Of a stretch of 64,000 bases of DNA, positions 41,738 to 54,219 are shown piece by piece. The position numbers and the translations under genes were made by a program. The notes beneath the pieces were generated by a model, which was not told the origin of the DNA, searched no databases, and saw nothing but the letters and a program-made list of their open reading frames with translations. How positions within the stretch are numbered: position 1 is the stretch's first letter; each line of letters starts with the position of its first letter. The DNA comes from Lactuca virosa (lineage: Eukaryota; Streptophyta; Magnoliopsida; Asterales; Asteraceae), in the NCBI GenBank assembly GCA_928212115.1, contig CAKMRJ010002223.1, forward strand, positions 313,137,008 through 313,201,007. Reading direction: 5' to 3'.

Positions 41738-44143
41738 TGTGACATCCCCATTTTCACGGCCAGAAAAGCCCGATTTTGTTTATGCTTTATAAAAATTAGA
41801 GTACTTCTTTTAACAAAAATGTTGCGGAATTTGTTCCCAGAAAACATGATAAATAGTTTATCAAAGCATTTCCGACGAAATGTATTATTATTCATTTTCA
41901 AAACATTGGGATGTCATTGTCAATACAGAAACATAAGCATAAACAGAACTTACATTATTTACACTAGTGATCTACATCTCTTTTAAATCTCTCAGTGTAA
42001 AGTAGCTTCGTATCGACACCTGTGATACAAATAAGCTTGAGTGGGTCAGGTTGGGAAACATGGTGAGTACATAGGGTTTTCAACCCACAATAATATAATT
42101 ATTATGTTTAAACATCAAGCAATCAACCCAATTACCCATTCCCATTATCTTCCTTACTCTCAAGGGTCTACCATAAGAGTCATCTATTCGTTCATTCCGA
42201 AGTCCCTTTCCTCTTAGGGTTATAAGACAGGCACTAAGTCCATAGCTGCCAATGCTCGTTCGTAAAGCACTAAATCCATAGCTGCTAAAGTTCATTCATC
42301 GGATACTAAATCCATAGCTACCAGTGTTCATCTAATAGGTACTAAGTCCATAGATACCAACGTTTATTAGGTACTAAGTCCATAGCTACCAACATTTATC
42401 CATCAGGTACTAAGTCCATAGCTACCAACATTTATCTATCAGGTACTAAGTCCATAACTTCCGATATTATTTAGGCACTACGACTATAGCTGCCAATGTT
42501 CATTCACATCATCTTTCATCCCTCATCATTCATCTACCCATGTTTCACCCAACATATTTGTAGATATAAAATACATATACAGTTTAAATCATATAAAACT
42601 TGTATAAAATCGTTCATCCAACATAGATAGCAAGTATACAGATAATATGCACACATATCACGTAGTTTATATAAAATACTTCATATCTATGTGTAAGATG
42701 AAAGGGACTATGCACTCACCTGATTAGGTGGTGACTTGGCACTTGAACAGCACTTCGTTATCTCAAAACAATTTTTCCTCGACCAAAACCTAGTATAAAC
42801 ACCACTAGGGTTTAGTTTAACGTTAACCGCGACTAATTAATAGTCTAGCTATTATTATTATTATATAGGTGTTAAATAACACTCAATATAACTCATAATA
42901 ATAGCCCAAATAATTATTTTAAGGACCCAATAACATTACTATAATTATTTAAAAGTTATATTAAAAATTGCGTAGGCGTAGCTCACTTACAGCGAATTTT
43001 AATGAAAACCGGGCTTTGCTCGGAGCAGCGTTTCAGAACCGAAAGACCCTTTTTCTCGGGACTCCGGGAGCCTCGGGGCTTCCTTTAGGGGCTAGGGATT
43101 TTTCCTCGGGCTTAGGGGTGGTTTGGGGAGCTAGAGAGAGAAAGAAACTAGAGAGAGAATGAGAATTGGTGTGAAAAATCCGGAAACCCTCGTCCCCCCT
43201 TCTATAGCCTGCGAGGCCTCGGACTACGCTGGGCGTAATCCTTGCCTACGCGGCGCGTATCTTCGGATGATGCTGCTAGCGAGCGTCCAACTGTCTTGCA
43301 CTCGGAACGGATAAGAGCCGGAGTATGCGGGTCGTACCCAACTTCGGACGCGGGGCGTAATGGCGAGGCGACGTGTCCGAATCCGAAGACCAGACCGTGA
43401 TCAGCAAGCGACGACCCTGATTGAGCCACGTCATCACCCCCTTCGCAGTTTCGTATTTTTCTTTCCCAACTTCTAAAAATCATAACTTTCGCATACGAGC
43501 TCCGTTTTCGACGTTCTTTATATCCAAGCGTAGGCGGGAACGTACTTTACAACTTTCGTTTAGACTCCGTCGGCTAATTTTGACTTTATTTTAAAAGTTA
43601 TATTTTTAACAGGCCGGGACAGGATTGGTCCGTTAAAAATTCATAACTTCTTCATACGACGTCCGTTTTCATCTGTCTTTTTATCGTTATGCTACTATTA
43701 ATGAGATCTTCGATTCTTGTTTAGGTTGTGTCGGCTAAAAACCGCTCGATCTAATATTCGAACTTCGGGTTGTACACTGCTAAGCCGAAACTTCGAAAAA
43801 TCATAACTTCCTCATACGAAGTCAGATTTGGGCGTTCTTTTTATGGACACTCTCGGTTTAACGTTTTCTACGACTTTTGTTTAGATTGCTAAGGCTAAAA
43901 GTCGCTCTATCGTAAATTCACTATTTACGCTTCCCGATATTGTGTCAGTTCCGTTGCGAAACTTCGACGGGTCATAACTTCTTCCTTATAACCCGGATTT
44001 CGGCGTTCTTTATATGTACGGAAACCTTGAGACATATTCTACAACTTGGCTAAGATTATTTATTCTAAATAATCTTTTGTCGAAAAGTCATTTTCGACCC
44101 CTATTATCTCTAGATTGACTAGCCCGGATCTACGGGTGTTACA
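41738..44143 (-). repeat. Gag-only Gypsy 3' LTR (2,406 bp)
   Basis: TGTGACATCC to GGGTGTTACA on the plus strand. It holds a tandem array (about eight units of 30-36 bases around ACTAAGTCCATAGCTACCAA) at about 42230-42500. TACGCNNNGCGTA palindromes lie near 43222 and 43243. At 43478-44040 are four units of about 165 bases around TCATAACTTC.TCATACGA and CGTTCTTT.TAT. It encodes nothing. Confidence 0.9.
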
Positions 44144-45105
44144 ATTATCTCCCCCTTAGGATGATTACGTCCCGGAATCATCAACGAAACAGGGCTCACG
44201 TGATGACTCCATACGTTATCTCTTCATCCTAAGTAATAACCGTAACTTTGATGTTTCTTCGAACGAGTATCTAACTCTAAGACTTCTTGGCTGCAGGCGG
44301 TGCCCGATATTGGACCCGCTCTCTATCTCATGTTAGACTTCCAATCATGATCTTTACGTCACGATCTTGATCTTTATTGGAGACTCCTTCTTTAACAAAC
44401 TTGAGATAATTTTCTTCCTTCGATTATCATAATAGACCGATGGGTCATGTTCTAATAACCTCTCATCATATGATGCATTGCTTGGACTCAGGTCTTTTAG
44501 AGTCAAATTCCAGAACAGACTATACCTTCCTTCATGTTCTTATATGATTTAATCACATCCTAGTACGTAGTACTTCTAACTACAAGTTTCTTACTTTAAC
44601 AACTATCACAATCGCTTTGACTATCTTCAATCTTCTGGCTTAAGTCGGATGCTACATCAAACATGGTTCTCTGAACCACATAACATACTCAGCGTAGTCG
44701 GACTCAATTTGATATGACCACTAGGGTCGGAATAACAATCATTTTCTTAGTCATTACCAAAAAGATGGTAACGACATACTTGAATAAAACGAAATGAATT
44801 GCTAGCTCCTTGGTAACCTTGTGACTTTCCCTGATCCAAGCGTGAGTCCTGTGCTTCCGGTAGTATATGCATCTACTACCTTTCACACCTACTCATACTC
44901 GTCCCAAGTATTGTCTCGCAGTCCTCAAGTCATCAAGAAAATCACATAACATTTTAACGCATCAGATAACAAAACGAAGGCTTTATTATTTCTTGAAACT
45001 ATTCATAGGTGTTCAAGTTCACCCTAGTCTATGCCTCTAATAGGCTACATCGTATGATTCTATCCCCTTGGCTACTTCATAACTCGATCTTCGGGTATGA
45101 ATTCC
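44144..45105 (-). other. Gag-only Gypsy polypurine tract and 3' non-coding region
   Basis: On the minus strand CCTAAGGGGGAGATAAT (44144-44160) adjoins the 3' LTR. The remaining 0.9 kb shows no recognisable pol; the 60-codon frame at 44704-44886 has no known motif. Confidence 0.7.
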
Positions 45106-46319
45106 TTATCCTTGATTCCTCGCGTTATTGTCTGCTTCGACGAGGATCATGTGGAATGCCCTTGGCTTTGGCGGTGCTTCTGGCCTTACTGCTTCGTTTT
45201 TCTTTGGGCAATTTCTAGACAGTTGCCTCTTGACTCCACATCCGTAGCATACATTATCATTGTGTGTACAATCGTTGGAATAGTGACCAGCCCTTCCACA
45301 CTTGTAACAAGTCACTCCTTCATTGCATTTCCCACAATGCTTCTTCTTGCATTTATCACACCATCTTGCTTCACCTCTTTCTCCTCCCCCAAGCTTTGAG
45401 AATTTGCTCTCCTTGCTGGACCTTGAAGATCCTTCAAACTTCCGCTTTTCTCCTGCCTTATCTTTTTCTAGACCTTTTTCTCTTATTTGGGTCTCTACGT
45501 TCTTAGCTGCTCTAACGGTTGTTTTCAAAGTAGTTGCCATTTTGACCATTGGGCCAACGTCTGTGGGCAGTCCGTTAGCAAACCTATCAATCTTGGAGAG
45601 TTCAGTAGGAACCAAGTAGGTAAATAGCTTTATCCTCTTGGTGAATGCGGTGGCATACTCATCAACACTCATCATCCTTTCTTCAGGTTCTGAAACTCGT
45701 TGTTTAGGTCTATCAGATCTATCTCTGAGCAGTACTGCATTTTCAACTGTTCCACGAATGCTTCCCAAGACATTCGCATGGCTTCTCCTCGTGGCATTGT
45801 ATCTGCCAACAACTTCCACCAACTTAGCACTCCAGTCTTTAGTTGTCTGACTGCAAAGACGGTCTTTTGCTTGTCGCTACAGTCACAACTCTCGAACACC
45901 ATCTCCATTTCGGAGATCCAGTCCATAATCTCAACCGGCTTCGGGCTTCCAGAAAGGCTTAGTGGCTTGGCACCCAAGGAATTCTTATACATCCGCCTAT
46001 CCTTGTCGTTTCCCCTCTCCGGGTCATTCCTTCGTTCTCCTTGAGTCCCAGCTTGACTCACATGGCGGCTATAGTTCCCTTCCTCCGATTGCTCGGGACT
46101 CAGCTCGGGTTGCTCAACGGGCACGGTAGGTTCGTCCCTATTCAACATCTGTCTCATTTCTTCCCTTTGTTCCGCTAACATAGCCCGAATCATGGCTTGT
46201 ACTCCAGCCATGGTGATTGGCTCGGGTGCAACTTCTACTACAACAGGTATTTGCTGAATCACTGGGGGTTGGTTCCTATTCCCATTCGCATTCCCAACTC
46301 CACTGCGGGTTCTTGCCAT
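45106..46319 (-). pseudogene. Gypsy gag with one frameshift
   Basis: It starts MARTRSGVGNANG at 46319. Capsid-type sequence follows (PKPVEIMDWISEMEMVFES, FAVRQLKTGVLSWWKLLA, FVEQLKMQYCSEIDLIDL), fitting the retrotransposon gag domain. A frameshift lies near 45675 at LKKG / MMSVDEYA. The second frame continues the capsid (TYLVPTELSKIDRFANGLP), then a basic linker, a Cys/His cluster (CDKCKKKHCGKC) and the knuckle CYKCGRAGHYSNDC, complete. A second knuckle, CYGCGVKRQLSRNC, has lost its His. It ends at 45106 without protease. One indel would separate it from a full gag. Confidence 0.85.
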
Positions 46320-46682
46320 CTTGATCTATACACCGAATACGGTGAATTTAGATCCTTATTTAGGATAGACATTTAAGTCATCCTTATCTCTCCGAAACGT
46401 TTAGATGCTAGTTCTAATATCGTAATCGTACGTTTAGAATCCTAAACACATAAGGTTTCCAGATCCGGTCGGCAACAGACCATGGATCCGAACAAATAAC
46501 AGCATATAAGGCATAAATCATTTAGCACATAAATCATATTAGGCATTTTCCTAAATAAGCTAGTGTTTGTGTCTATTCAGGTGTATTACCTAAATTTATT
46601 ATACACACTCCTCACGATCATCACTTAGCATTCTAAGTTTAAGTCTAGAAATAAATCCATATTCCTAGTTCGCTTAAACTAA

Positions 46683-46695
46683 TGCTCTGATACCA
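46683..46695 (-). other. Gag-only Gypsy primer binding site
   Basis: The minus strand reads TTGGTATCAGAGC one base from the LTR edge at 46697. Confidence 0.85.
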
Positions 46696-46696
46696 A

Positions 46697-48675
46697 CTGT
46701 GACATCCCCATTTTCACGGCCAGAAAAGACCGATATTGTTTATGCTTTATAAAAATCAGAGTACTTCTTTTAACAAAAAAGTTGCGGAATTTGTTCCCAG
46801 AAAACATGATAAATAGGTTATCAAAGCATTTCCGAGGAAATGTATTATTATTCAGTTTCAAAACATTGGGATGTCATTTTCAATACATAAACATAAGCAT
46901 AAACAGAACTTACATTATTTACACTAGTGATCTACATCTCTTTTAAATCTCTCAGTGTAAAGTAGCTTCGTATCGACACCTGTGATACAAATAAGCTTGA
47001 GTGGGTCAGGTTGGGAAACCTGGTAAGTACATAGGGTTTTCAACCCACAATAATATAATTATTATGTTTAAACATCAAGCAATCAACCCAATTACCCATT
47101 CCCATTATCTTCCTTACTCTCAAGGTTCTACCCTAAGAGTCATCTATTCGTTCATTCCGAAGTCCCTTGCCTCCTAGTGTTATAAGACAGGCACTAAGTC
47201 CATAGCTGCCAATGCTCGTTCGTAAAGCACTAAATCCATAGCTGCTAAAGTTCATTCATCGGGTACTAAATCCATAGCTACCAGTGTTCATCTAATAGGT
47301 ACTAAGTCCATAGCTACCAACGTTTATCAGGTACTAAGTCCATAGCTACCAACGTTTATCCATCAGGTACTAAGTCCATAGCTACCAACGTTTATCTATC
47401 AGGTACTAAGTCCATAACTGCCGATATTATTTAGGCACTAAGACTATAGCTGCCAATGTTCATTCACATCATCTTTCATCCCTCATCATTCATCTACCCA
47501 TGTTTTACCCAACATATTTGTAGATATAAAATACATATACAGTTTAAGTCATATAAAACTTGTATAAAATCGTTCATCCAGCATAGATAGCAAGTATACA
47601 GATAATATGCACACATAGCACGTAGTTTATATAAAATACTTCATATCTATGTGTAAGATGAAAGGGACTATGCACTCACCTGATTAGGTGGTGACTTGGC
47701 ACTTGAACAACACTTCGTTATCTCAAACCAATTTTTCCTCGACCAAAACCTAGTATAAATACCACTAGGGTTTAGTTTTAACGTTAATCGTGAATAATTA
47801 GTAGTCTAGCTATTATTATTATTATATAAGCGTTAAATAACACTCAATATAACTCATAATAATATCCCAAATAATTATTTTAAGGACCCAATAACATTAC
47901 TATAATTATTTAAAAGTTATATTAAAAATTGCGTAGGCGTAGCTCACTTACAGCGAATTCTAAAGAAAACCGGGCTTTGCTCGGAGCAGCGTTTCCGAAC
48001 CGAAAGACCCTTTTTCTCGAGACTCCGGGAGCCTCGGGGCTTCCTTTAGGGGCTAGGGATTTTTCCTAGGGCTTAGGGGTGGTTTGGGGAGCTAGAGAGA
48101 GAAAGAAACTAGAGAGAGAATGAGAATTGGTGTGAAAAATCCGGAAACCCTCGCCCCCCCTTCTATAGCCTGCGAGGCCATGGACTACGGTGGGCGTAAT
48201 CCTTGGCTACGCGGCGCGTATCTTCGGATGAGGCTGCCAGCAAGCCTCCAGCTGTCTTGCACTCGGAACGGATAAGAGCCGGAGTATGCGGGTCGTACCC
48301 AACTTCGGACGCGGGGCGTAATGGCGAGGCGACGTGTCCGAATCCGAAGACCAGACCGTGATCAGCAAGCGACGGCCCTGATTGAGCTACGTCATCACCC
48401 CCTCCGCAGTTTAGATTGCTAAGGGTAAAAGTCGCTCTATCGTAAATTCACTATTTACGCTTCCCGATATTGTGTCGGTTCCGTTGCGAAACTTCGACGG
48501 GTCATAACTTCTTCATTATAACTCGGATTTCGGCGTTCTGTATATATGTACGGAAACCTTGAGACATATTCTACAACTTGGCTAAGATTATTTATTCTAA
48601 ATAATCTTTTGTCGAAAAGTCGTTTTCGACCCCTTTTATCTCTAGATTGACTAACCAGGATCTACGGGTGTTACA
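46697..48675 (-). repeat. Gag-only Gypsy 5' LTR (1,979 bp)
   Basis: The partner of 41738-44143, a few percent different. About 430 bp are missing at 48411, removing most of the 165-base tandem units; the deletion ends share GTTT/TTT, as expected for slippage or microhomology joining. The 30-36 base array is kept at 47189-47465. Confidence 0.9.
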
Positions 48676-48680
48676 GATTC

Positions 48681-49192
48681 CATGTTGAGGCCGATGTTGT
48701 TAATGCTATGGAACAAGGCCTGGTGATCGATATGGATGCTTCCATGTGGAGTAGGGCCACATAAACGGGTTCCAAGGAATCGAATATAGAGACCAAGGAA
48801 GGCTCAGTTGTGGCTGATTGGCGACAACATGATGGCGACGACTATATTTGGTTTGTGAGCCACCACGACAAGATTGAGAGTGACTACGACCTCCACGGTT
48901 GATGTTGCTAGGTGGATCACATGGTTGGGGAGTAGAATGGCTTCCCGCAAGAAGGGCAGTGGGTGAAGATGCATGGTCCATATGGAGAGGTTGAGTTGGT
49001 CGGTTTCGATTTAAGGTTCGTTCTGCAAGAGATAGTATTGACCTGCATTTGGGAAAACATGGAAAAGGGTCTTGATGGCATAGAACAGTGTCTATGTTGT
49101 TATATTTTAGTGATAAACCATTTATAAGGTATATAACTAGGGTTGGCTCAGGGATAGGGGATACGATATTGGTGAGCAGATCTGAGATTACC
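48681..49192 (-). pseudogene. Copia gag fragment (antisense), continuation of the split element
   Basis: A frame of 164 codons contains YLINGLSLKYNNIDTVLC and PFPCFPKCRSILSLAERTL, the carboxyl half of a UBN2-type Copia gag. A Ser/Pro/Gly-rich linker then runs on into the sequence left of the GATTC insertion. The amino half is missing because a Gypsy LTR starts at 49193. Confidence 0.8.
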
Positions 49193-50839
49193 TGTAGCAC
49201 TCTAAATTTTTAAAAATAAATTTCATTTTTAAAACCACCCAAAACACAGTTTCATATTTCTCAAACCCAAATTCTTAAGCTGTTCAAAACACAAGAAAAC
49301 AAAATGGTTAACAATATCCCAGAATCCTCAAAACCAAAATCCTTAGCCGGTGTGTACAATCATGCCTTCGCCTTCCCGAAATATACAAAAGTACCTGAAA
49401 CACATTTACACAAACATGGTAAGCACGAAGCTTAGTGAGTTTCCCAAAATACCACACACATATAATTAGCCTCTCATGGCTATATCTCGATAAGGACCCT
49501 CCGGTCTCAATGTGTCTCAGTGAAGACCCTTCGGTCTCACAACTCGGGTTAGACCCTCCGGTCCTAACTCAATAAGGCATAGAATAATATACAGCATGAA
49601 TCACAAATACAAAATGCATGATATCATATAACTCAATGTAAACATACATGACCCTCTGGTCACCCAGTATTACCACTCAGGTAAGTATAGTGAGAAGACT
49701 CACCTCAAAGAGTAAAGCAATATATCCCACACTCGAACTGCTGGTCTGGACTCCACCCCTCCATAGCCTCCAAAATCCACAGCTTGACCAAAACCCTAAA
49801 GTCCATGGAAGTCAACAGTCAAAACTGACCCAACTCGTCGAGTGCAACTCATCTACTCGTCGAGGTCCTCGGAACACAGTAAATCACGAAAACCCGAGTC
49901 AACTCGCCGAGCTGCTAACCAACTCGTTGAGTCCCTACAGAGTCCAGAAGATCTGGGAAAAACCCTAGCCACTCGTCGAGTTGTCCCATCAACTCGTCGA
50001 GTTCACTCTGAATCCAAAAACAGGAAAACCCAACTCAACTCGTCGAGTTGGATGCCCAACTCGTCGAGTTCTTCAACCATTACTCATTAATCTCATTCAA
50101 GTCGATTCCAATTCTCCAAACTCCATATCCAACCTGCTAAGATGAAGTTACCATGTAAAGTTGCTAACTTTACGATCATGAAAGGCCTCACAAGGCTAAA
50201 ACACCCAAAACTAAGCTCAAGAAGGGGTTTAGGACATGAAGACGGGTCAAAGCTTGATAAAGCTTGAGGCTTTAGGCCTAAAGGGCCTAGTAGTGTCCAG
50301 ATCTGAAACCAAGTCCATGTGACAAGCTCAAATCCGAGAGTGACTCCATAATGTCCCAAAAGGGTCATAGACACTCCCAATAGAAGATCTAAGTAACAAG
50401 AAGTCAAGGTATTAACTTTATACCTCATATTGATCGCCAATACACAGTAGTTGATGGATCTACAGCCCTCTCCATGATCCAAGCCTCTAAATCTTCAAGT
50501 CTCCTTCGAAAGCTCCTTAAAAGTCACCTTTTAAGCTATCAAACACATACAAGAAGGTGCCAACCTCGATCTACGGTTTTCTTTGGTTGAAGTGACGATG
50601 AGGGAGGCTATAATGGGTTATAGCTTCTTTAAATAGTGTGCAAAACCCCGGAAATTAGGGTTTTCACCAAACAGCCTCAACTCGTCGAGTTGGCCCCTCC
50701 AACTCGTCGAGTAGGCTTCATAATTCGTGCTTCCTGATCAACTCCTACACGAGGAGTTGGGACCAACCAACTCGTCAAGTAGGTCCTATAATGCACATAA
50801 AATTATCAAGTTCCACATCTAGGAAATCGGGGTGTTACA
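49193..50839 (-). repeat. ACTCG-type Gypsy 3' LTR (1,647 bp)
   Basis: TGTAGCACTC to GGTGTTACA on the plus strand, followed by a polypurine tract on the minus strand (AGTGGGGGATAAT, 50840-50852). Repeated GACCCTCCGGTC-like units lie at 49490-49660 and ACTCGTCGAGT palindromes at 49835-50080 and 50690-50790. No partner 5' LTR lies in the window. Confidence 0.8.
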
Positions 50840-50855
50840 ATTATCCCCCACTTAA

Positions 50856-51480
50856 TTAGATTTCGCCCTCGGAATCGCTCTTCGGAAACAGCTCTGGGTA
50901 TTGCTCACGCATCTCGGACTCCGACTCCTAAGTCCACTCGGATCCCTACCGATGCTGCCACTGAACCTGAACCAAGGGCACCTCTTTATTCCTCAAGACC
51001 TTCACCTTTTTATCCAAAATTGCCACCGAATTCTCAATGTAGTCCAGGAGATCATCAACCTGAATGTCCTATAAAGGGACCACTGCCGTCTCGTCGTCTA
51101 CACACTTACCCAGTTGGGACACATGGAAGGTGCTATGAATCTGGCTCAGCTCTACATGCAAATCTAACTGATAAGCTACCTTACCCAATCGAGCGATCAC
51201 TCTAAAAGGACCGAGGTATCTAGGGCTCAGCTTGCGCCGCTCCCTGAATCGGATCACCCCTTTTCCATGGGGATACCTTCAGGAGGACAAAATTGTCGAC
51301 CTGGAACTCCAGCTCGGAGCGTCTCCGGTCTGCGTAACTCTTCTGACGACTCTGGGCCGTCAGTAACCTCTGTCTGACCTGCTGGATTTGTTATGTCGTC
51401 TTGAGCAGTATCTCAGTGCTCTCCAATACCTTATGTCCTGAAGGGTGGCGAGAAGCCATACGCTTCGAGCAACTCATCAT
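50856..51480 (-). pseudogene. Gypsy integrase carboxyl end with chromodomain-like tail
   Basis: Minus strand: LKTT.QIQQVRQRLLTAQSRQKSYADRRRSELEFQ (read in pieces), then IRFRERRKLSPRYLGPFRVI, VAYQLDLHVELSQIHSTFHV and VQWQHR.GSEWT before a stop at 50856. The last part matches the chromodomain-like end of chromovirus integrases. Several in-frame stops are present. The same region in a sister element is at 62965-63500. Confidence 0.8.
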
Positions 51481-51751
51481 AGTCTCAAAACTCCAAAATC
51501 CAAGGTTCATAAAAGTTCAAGCCACTCCTTCACCAATACCCTTGGGCTCTAAAGCACAACCTGAAAACTCAAAACATATAACGATCTCCTCAAGACAACC
51601 AACCAATCAGAAACTTCCAACCCGAGGAAGAACGAACCCCTTACTGATCCACAAGGAAACCGAAACTCTACACAAGATCTGACCTCCGTCAGACTGAACC
51701 ATCCCAACGCAAATCCCAGGGCGATTCAGCTCCGGCTCCGAACTTAATGAC
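51481..51751 (-). other. CA-rich interior sequence, no gene recognised
   Basis: Where the integrase core should continue, the sequence turns into C- and A-rich sequence without pol motifs on either strand. It continues on the far side of the Copia insertion at 59292. Confidence 0.5.
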
Positions 51752-51756
51752 CATAA

Positions 51757-52168
51757 TGTTGGATTAGGTGTCCAAGCCCATAACAATAATTGGTATGTAC
51801 TTGACCCGAGAGTAGCATGGTCCATTTGGGTTGCCTTCACCAAAGCAATTTGATAGGATGGACTTTTGAGAAGAGGTTATTTATGATTTATTAATATATT
51901 ATAAGTTCTAATATATTAATATGAAATCATGTTATTTAATTAGTATTGATCAAGAGTTAATATGGAATTAATTTAGTGATCAAAAGAGACTAATTAAATT
52001 AACGGGGACTAATTGTGTAAACTACTTATATATATTGTTTGGGCTTATGATACATGATGGACTAAGTTTATGAAAGAATCCATAAAGAGTTAGCCCACTT
52101 GAATCATGGATCATGGATAATAAGACCAAGGGTATGGATTAGGGTTTAACCATGACTCTTAGAATCCT

Positions 52169-52236
<68 letters not shown>

Positions 52237-52579
52237 ACCCTATAGCTAAAATGGGTTACCCTAGTTTGTTCTTTGAGTTCCTATAACCGATTTTTTGAGT
52301 GCACATAATCTCTCTCAAAAGTCCTCCTTTGTTCATGGTGTTTGTGAACCATTTGAGGCATCACATTTGAGGTGCTAAGTTCTTAAAGGCCAAAACTACA
52401 AGCTACAACAAAGAGGTAATTCAATAACTCACTTTTATATTGATTATGTCAATTGTATGCTAGTTGTAGGCTTCATGATTTGGAAACAATATTGCATGTA
52501 TAATTAGAGAAAACATAGATCCAAAGTATTTAGGGTTGTATGTACACCATAGGATGTTGTAGTATACTAAAACCCAACA
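51757..52579 (+). repeat. Copia-type 5' LTR (823 bp)
   Basis: TGTTGGATTAGG to AAACCCAACA. It contains a (TA)n tract at 52172-52232. Confidence 0.9.
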
Positions 52580-52580
52580 G

Positions 52581-52592
52581 TGGTATCAGAGA
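52581..52592 (+). other. Primer binding site
   Basis: TGGTATCAGAGA, eleven of twelve bases of the initiator-Met tRNA type, one base after the LTR end. Confidence 0.85.
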
Positions 52593-53499
52593 CTAGGATA
52601 GTTTTCTATTATATTTGATGCATGGCTTATTTTTTCAAAGCTGAAAAACTGTTCTGTCAGCATGTACTCGACGAGTCCATTCTTGGACTCTATGATTAGG
52701 TTGCATTTTGTCTTGAACTCGACGAGTCCATAGTTGGGCTCGACGAGTTGGATGATCAGACAACAGTTTTTTGGCCTGTTTGGGATTAGGATCATTACCA
52801 CAAAATGTTTTAGTTCATAAAATTTGATTTTGTTGGTATGGTAATGATTATCCTTGTCCAAATTAAAAGATAATTGTCAAAATTTCAAGATTTGTATTAG
52901 TTTATATAATAGACTAATTTCTTGTAAATTGTTGATATGAATTGTCTTGACTTATGAGCTTAATTAGATCATAGGAAAATTATAAGATAATTTTGTTTGT
53001 TTAAAATATTGATCTAAATGTTCTTTAAAGTCCTCCATAACTTGTCCTCAAGTTATGGAACATGAAAAGTTTTTCTATAAAAACCTCATTGAACTCATAA
53101 GTTATGGAAATCAAAGGTTTTTCAAGAGTTACAAAACTTGCCCTCAAGTTTTGGTATTTGAAAAGTCTCAAATTAAGAAACTTTTGTAATTAAAAAGATG
53201 TAACTCTTGGGTTCATAAATTAACAAAATTAATTAAATAGTTTTTAATTTTGAATTTTTTATATTTAGAACCTTGAAGTATTTGAGTAGTTCAAATTGCA
53301 CCTTATGGACTTTATTAAATTAATTAAAGTGTTTAATTAAAAGAGAATTAATAATTCCATAATAACATGGTTTAAGATTAATTAAATTAAGAGTATAGTT
53401 TAATTAAAAGATTAAACCACCAAATATTTTAAAAGTTTAAAATACACCCTTATACTATATAAAATTAAAAGTCTAATATATTATATATGTATAAGTAAA

Positions 53500-53660
53500 A
53501 GGTCAGTCTTACCGTTAGTAGGCCTCATTCACGAAGCCGGTCTATAAGGAGGGTATAAGGTTACTGCCTATAAAATGGCGGTTTAATGGGTATCCACTCT
53601 CACCCACCGCTTCCTTGACTGGTGGAGGGTCGTTAGTCGAACGGGTAGGATAGGACATTA
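53500..53660 (+). other. GC-rich island in the AT-rich leader
   Basis: A 160-base stretch that stands out by composition. GCGGT-ttaa-TGGGT pairs with ACCCACCGC (about 53581-53612), and GGTGGAGGGTCG follows. It suggests a folded leader RNA; its function is unknown. Confidence 0.4.
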
Positions 53661-53769
53661 ATTCTCATTAAAAGTATAATGAAAATACGAAGTAACTAAA
53701 CACTTATAAATTCCCAATCTTAGTTACTTAGGAAAAATGTGAATTTGGTGCTAACCCATGAAATTACAC

Positions 53770-53847
53770 TTTGCACCTTGTTAAGTCGTTAGTGGAGCGT
53801 GTGTGGTTAACTGACACATTAATCTTGGACTGACAATGTGTGGCAAA
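53770..53847 (+). other. Class A stem-loop
   Basis: Outer arms TTTGCAC, TTGTT, AGTC pair in order with GACT, ACAA, GTGTGGCAAA. The inner stem TTAGTG/CATTAA (one G-T) carries the core GAGCGTGTGTGGTTAAC. Confidence 0.65.
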
Positions 53848-53856
53848 GGGTAGCTT

Positions 53857-53924
53857 GATGTTAATCATGTATCAATGGAGCGTGTGTGGTTAACCATCAC
53901 ATTGATTGGATGATTTGTAACATT
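53857..53924 (+). other. Class A stem-loop, second in tandem
   Basis: ATGTT/AACAT, AATCAT/ATGATT and ATCAATG/CATTGAT pair around the core GAGCGTGTGTGGTTAACC. The arms differ throughout from the copy just upstream. Confidence 0.7.
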
Positions 53925-54088
53925 AAGTGTACCATTCACAAACTTCAAGGGCACAATCGAGATTTAAACATGCCATTGAAAAGTTCAATGAATCTCAAAA
54001 GATCTAGTAATTTCAATTCATTTAAAACCTAAAATTCATTTTTCGTTTTTCATGGTGGAAATTGGTATATCGTCATTTACCTACCTTC

Positions 54089-54138
54089 AAATATTTTGCA
54101 ATTGGATTACGGCATCCCTCTTTCGAATTGTAAAATAT
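54089..54138 (+). other. Class B stem-loop in leader
   Basis: AAATATTTTGCAATT pairs with AATTGTAAAATATT (one bulge) around GGATTACGGCATCCCTCT. It is about 80 bases before the gag start. Confidence 0.7.
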
Positions 54139-54219
54139 TGTGTTGGGTCCTAGCCTTAATATTTCATTTGGGTGTTATATAAGGACTTAAATCAAGTAAC
54201 TTGAATTTCTCCCTTATAG

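Larger units (their letters stand above)
41733..48680 (-). mobile_element. Gag-only Gypsy element, minus strand, GATTC duplication
   Basis: Perfect duplications GATTC (41733-41737, 48676-48680) flank two LTRs. In element order: 5' LTR 48675-46697, primer binding site 46695-46683, gag, about 0.95 kb non-coding, polypurine tract, 3' LTR 44143-41738. The internal region is only about 2.55 kb and has no pol, so it depends on another element for enzymes. Confidence 0.9.
52593..54219 (+). other. Leader with structured elements
   Basis: AT-rich with no gene. Two ACTCGACGAGT palindromes lie near 52665 and 52720. A GC-richer island is at 53500-53660. Class A stem-loops are at 53770-53847 and 53857-53924 and a class B stem-loop at 54089-54138, all before the gag start at about 54220. 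Confidence 0.7.

Noticed and set aside
45097..46044. Plus-strand frames of up to 114 codons over the antisense gag
   Set aside because: Shadows of the minus-strand gag, which has capsid and zinc-knuckle motifs.
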